Origin: Palsa-504 sp963800415
GTDB taxonomy: Bacteria > Actinomycetota > Actinomycetes > Streptosporangiales > Streptosporangiaceae
Reading direction: 5' to 3'
Length of the DNA stretch: 64,000 bases
Assembly (NCBI GenBank): GCA_963800415.1
Contig: CAWDBS010000067.1
Coordinates: 1 to 64,000 of the forward strand
Shown: positions 61,266 through 64,000 of the stretch, in pieces
Position numbering within the stretch: the first letter of the stretch is position 1
Layout: every line of letters begins with the position of its first letter
The notes under the pieces: model-generated
Database searches by the model: none
What the model was told of the DNA's origin: nothing
The model's input: the letters and a program-made list of their open reading frames with translations, nothing else
Program-made: the position numbers and the translations under genes

Positions 61266-64000
61266 CTACCAGACCTTTGCGCCTGCACGAACCCGGCTCG
61301 TTCGGCTGCCTTGTTTTTGTGATGGCCTCGACGGTTCCCCTTGTCCTTTTGCCGGATTTATCCGGGAGCTTGGCCTCAGGGGAGGTCTAGGCGGCACCGA
61401 TCCTCCGAACCGATCCAGACTTGGCACGTCCGCGGCGCCGGGCGCCGGCAGGGTGCTGGGCACGGTGGCCGGTGACCGGGGGCGGCGGGGTGTCCGGGGC
61501 GCGCTGGGGCTACCGGGACCGCAGGCGGCCGCGGGCGGCCGCGGCCGCGGCGCCGCGGGCTTGCGCCGACGGCGGCGGCCGCTGCCAGACCGTGCGGGCT
61601 CGGTCTGGGCATCCGGCGCCTGGCCGTTGTCCGTCTGGGCCGGGGCGGCGGCCGAGTCGGGGTAGCCGTCGGCGGGCGGCAGTACGTCGCCCGGCTGGAC
61701 GCCCGCCGGGGTGCCGGCGCCGGACGGGGTGGGGGCGCCGGACGGGGTGGGGGCGCCGGACGGGGTGGGGGCGCCGGACGGGGTGGGGGCGCCGGCCTGG
61801 GGCGTTGCGTCGTCGGCGTCGTCAGCGGCGGGCGGGGGGATCTCGGCGGCGCGGGCGCGGGCGGCGACCGAGGCCGGGCTGGGTCCGCGGCCGCCGTTAC
61901 CGCCGTTACCGCCGTTGCCGCGGGAGTGCGTGTGGTGCGTGGTGTGGCCGTCGGTGTCGGGGTCGAAGGTGAGGATGACGCCGCGGCCGTTGCAGCACTC
62001 GCACGGCGTGGAGAAGGCCTCGAGCAGGCCGGCACCCACCCGCTTCCTGGTCATCTGGACCAGGCCGAGCGACGTCACCTCGGCGACCTGGTGCTTGGTG
62101 CGGTCCCGGGCCAGGCATTCGAGCAGCCTGCGCAGCACTAGTTCCCGGTTGCTCTCCAGCACCATGTCGATGAAGTCGATGACGATGATGCCGCCCACGT
62201 CGCGCAGCCGGAGCTGGCGGACGATCTCCTCGGCGGCCTCGAGGTTGTTCCGGGTGACGGTCTCCTCCAGGTTGCCGCCCTGGCCGGTGAACTTGCCCGT
62301 GTTGACGTCGACGACCGTCATGGCCTCGGTCTTGTCGATGACCAGCGAACCGCCGCTCGGCAGCCAGACCTTGCGCTCGAGCGCCTTGGCCAGCTGCTCG
62401 TCGATGCGGTACTCGGCGAACGCGTCCCGGTCGCCGGGCCAGCGGGTGAGCCGCTCGGCCAGGTGCGGGGCGACGTACTTGACGTACTCGTCGACCACGT
62501 CCCAGGCCTCGTCGCCGGACACCACGAGCTTGTGGAAGTCCTCGTTGAACACGTCCCTGATCACGCGGATGGTCAGGTCGGGCTCGCTGTAGAGCAGCGC
62601 GGGCGCATTGGCCGTCTTGGCCTTCTTCTCGATCGCCTCCCACTGCGCGGCGAGCCGGGATACGTCCCGGGACAGCTCCTCCTCGGCCGCCCCCTCGGCC
62701 GCGGTGCGGACGATGACGCCGGCGTTCTCGGGCATCACCTTCTTGAGGATCTGCTTGAGCCGGTTGCGTTCGGTGTCGGGCAGCTTGCGGCTGATGCCGG
62801 TCATCGACGCGCCGGGCACGTAGACCAGATAGCGGCCGGGCAGGCTGACCTGGCTGGTCAGCCGGGCGCCCTTATGGCCCACCGGGTCCTTGGTGACCTG
62901 CACGATCACCGACTGGCCCGGCTTGAGCGCCGACTCGATCCGCTTGGGCTGGCCCTCCAGCCCGCTGACGTCGAAGTTCACCTCGCCGGCGTAGAGCACC
63001 GCGTTGCGGCCCTTGCCGACGTCGACGAAGGCGGCTTCCATCGACGGCAGCACGTTCTGGACCTTGCCCAGGTAGACGTTGCCGACGTAGGACTGGTGGC
63101 TGGACCGGTTCACGTAGTGCTCGACCAGCACGCCGTCTTCGAGCACCGCGATCTGGGTGCGGTCCTTGCGCTGCCGGACCACCATGGACCGCTCGACCGA
63201 CTCACGGCGGGCGAGGAACTCCGATTCGGTGACGACCGGCGGGCGGCGGCGGCCGGTCTCCCGGCCCTCGCGGCGCCGCTGCTTCTTGGCCTCGAGCCGG
63301 GTGGACCCCTTGACCGACCGCACGTCGTCGTTGCCGTTCGGCTCGCGGACGTGCACCACGGTGTCCGGCGGGTCGTCGGGGGTCAGTGAGTCCGATCCCT
63401 CGGCCGAACCACGGCGGCGCTTGCGCCGACGCCGGCGCGCGCTGCTACCCGGGGAGTCGCCATCGTCTTCGGCCGGACCGCTGGCGTCGCCGGTGCCGTC
63501 CGGCTGAGCCGCCGCGGGCGTATCCGGGTCGGCCGGCGCGTCCGCCCCGTCCCCGGTGGCACCATTCCGGCTGGTCCTGCGGCTGCGGGTGCGGGTGGAT
63601 GGACGCCGGCCGTCACCTTGGCCGCCGACCGCCGTGTCCGGCTGGCCCTGCTGGCTTCCCTCGCCATCCTGAGCGCGCTGGGCCTCCGGCTGGCCGTCGC
63701 CGCCGTCCGGCGCGGCGTCCTGGTCGCCGCTGCGGCCCCGGCCGCGGCTCGGCCGCCGACGCCGCCGCCGCCCCGGACCGGTGCCGTCGTCATCGTCGCC
63801 GGAGGTTCCGGCGCTCTCCTCACTTCGGGCCTCACTTCGGGCCTCACTTCGGGCTACCCGGGCCCCTGCGGCACTGCTTCCCGCGCCGCTTCCGGCGGGC
63901 GCCGGCTGGGCCGGGGCTTCGGGCCGCGCGGGCTCGGGCCGCGCCGCGGGCGGCTGGAACACCACCTGCGGCGGCTGGAAGACCGCCGCGGGCACGGCCG
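61266..64000 (-). CDS. rne: Ribonuclease E/G, partial (N terminus beyond the window)
   Basis: More than 900 residues are seen. A low-complexity region rich in Arg/Glu/Gly comes first, then the S1 domain (YVGNVYLGKVQNVLPSMEAA), RNase-H-like and DNase I-like parts, with catalytic Asp in VVDVNTGKFTG and IDFIDM, and the zinc link CECCNGRG. The C-terminal tail is disordered with tandem APTPSG units. RNase E/G starts mRNA decay and rRNA processing. The gene sits upstream of rplU as in other actinomycetes. The final 80 residues are Pro/Arg/Ser-rich and may reflect a late frameshift. The start lies to the right of the window. Confidence 0.93.
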   Translation of the reverse strand, partial: AVPAAVFQPPQVVFQPPAARPEPARPEAPAQPAPAGSGAGSSAAGARVARSEARSEARSEESAGTSGDDDDGTGPGRRRRRRPSRGRGRSGDQDAAPDGGDGQPEAQRAQDGEGSQQGQPDTAVGGQGDGRRPSTRTRSRRTSRNGATGDGADAPADPDTPAAAQPDGTGDASGPAEDDGDSPGSSARRRRRKRRRGSAEGSDSLTPDDPPDTVVHVREPNGNDDVRSVKGSTRLEAKKQRRREGRETGRRRPPVVTESEFLARRESVERSMVVRQRKDRTQIAVLEDGVLVEHYVNRSSHQSYVGNVYLGKVQNVLPSMEAAFVDVGKGRNAVLYAGEVNFDVSGLEGQPKRIESALKPGQSVIVQVTKDPVGHKGARLTSQVSLPGRYLVYVPGASMTGISRKLPDTERNRLKQILKKVMPENAGVIVRTAAEGAAEEELSRDVSRLAAQWEAIEKKAKTANAPALLYSEPDLTIRVIRDVFNEDFHKLVVSGDEAWDVVDEYVKYVAPHLAERLTRWPGDRDAFAEYRIDEQLAKALERKVWLPSGGSLVIDKTEAMTVVDVNTGKFTGQGGNLEETVTRNNLEAAEEIVRQLRLRDVGGIIVIDFIDMVLESNRELVLRRLLECLARDRTKHQVAEVTSLGLVQMTRKRVGAGLLEAFSTPCECCNGRGVILTFDPDTDGHTTHHTHSRGNGGNGGNGGRGPSPASVAARARAAEIPPPAADDADDATPQAGAPTPSGAPTPSGAPTPSGAPTPSGAGTPAGVQPGDVLPPADGYPDSAAAPAQTDNGQAPDAQTEPARSGSGRRRRRKPAAPRPRPPAAACGPGSPSAPRTPRRPRSPATVPSTLPAPGAADVPSLDRFGGSVPPRPPLRPSSRINPAKGQGEPSRPSQKQGSRTSRVRAGAKVW
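61711..61800 (-). repeat. Tandem 18-bp repeats in the RNase E/G tail
   Basis: The unit GGGGCGCCGGACGGGGTG recurs four times, followed by a partial copy, and encodes repeated APTPSG. The repeats are almost identical, so the copy number is likely to vary between strains. Confidence 0.8.
63826..63860 (-). repeat. Tandem 12-bp repeats in the RNase E/G N-terminal linker
   Basis: CCTCACTTCGGG is repeated about three times and encodes SEAR-type units in the disordered N-terminal region. Confidence 0.75.

Overview
The window is a high-GC actinomycete chromosome fragment. The gene order rne-rplU-rpmA-obg-proB, nadD and rsfS at the right end is standard for Actinobacteria. The style of the transposases, AICE genes and regulators suggests a Streptosporangiales-like soil actinomycete. 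That placement is an inference from gene content, not a measurement.

Layout. (1) 0-15.6 kb is a worn accessory region. It holds a multiply frameshifted IS701-type transposase and two nearly identical copies of an FMN-dependent alpha-hydroxy-acid dehydrogenase gene 10.4 kb apart. Between the copies lie a coupled SDR/acyltransferase pair, an epoxide hydrolase, an IS4-type element and several gene relics; a CYTH protein and two small proteins follow. (2) 16.2-20.6 kb is one large gene for a STAND NTPase with a membrane-type N terminus and 14 almost identical WD40 blades, arranged as two seven-blade sets. (3) 20.6-23.5 kb is a graveyard of transposase fragments. (4) 23.7-37.2 kb is a decaying actinomycete integrative and conjugative element (AICE). 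It contains a leftward operon with a DUF2637 protein, a TraG/TraD-type ATPase, a Prim-Pol replication protein and small genes, split by an intact IS110 element. A rightward XRE regulator/NUDIX pair and DUF2252, HD and ATP-binding proteins follow. The element ends with a regulator fused in frame to the C-terminal half of a tyrosine integrase, 48 bp from a tRNA-Ala(GGC) gene. (5) 37.2-45.8 kb holds assorted chromosomal genes: a secreted phosphoesterase, a VapBC-type pair, YjbR, a flavodoxin-like protein, SPFH plus a ribbon-helix-helix protein, and an esterase. (6) 45.8-54.8 kb is catabolic: a copper amine oxidase, a LacI regulator with palindromic candidate operators, a sugar-type operon (broken Gfo/Idh/MocA gene, DUF993, TIM-barrel isomerase), a P1 peptidase, an IclR regulator and an MBL hydrolase. 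(7) 54.8-64 kb is core housekeeping.

Single-base frame breaks recur in otherwise well-conserved genes, including the OCT domain of Obg, a histidine phosphatase, the Prim-Pol and a membrane protein. Some of these may be sequencing errors rather than biology, so pseudogene calls based on one indel should be read with that in mind. No rRNA genes and no CRISPR array were seen.
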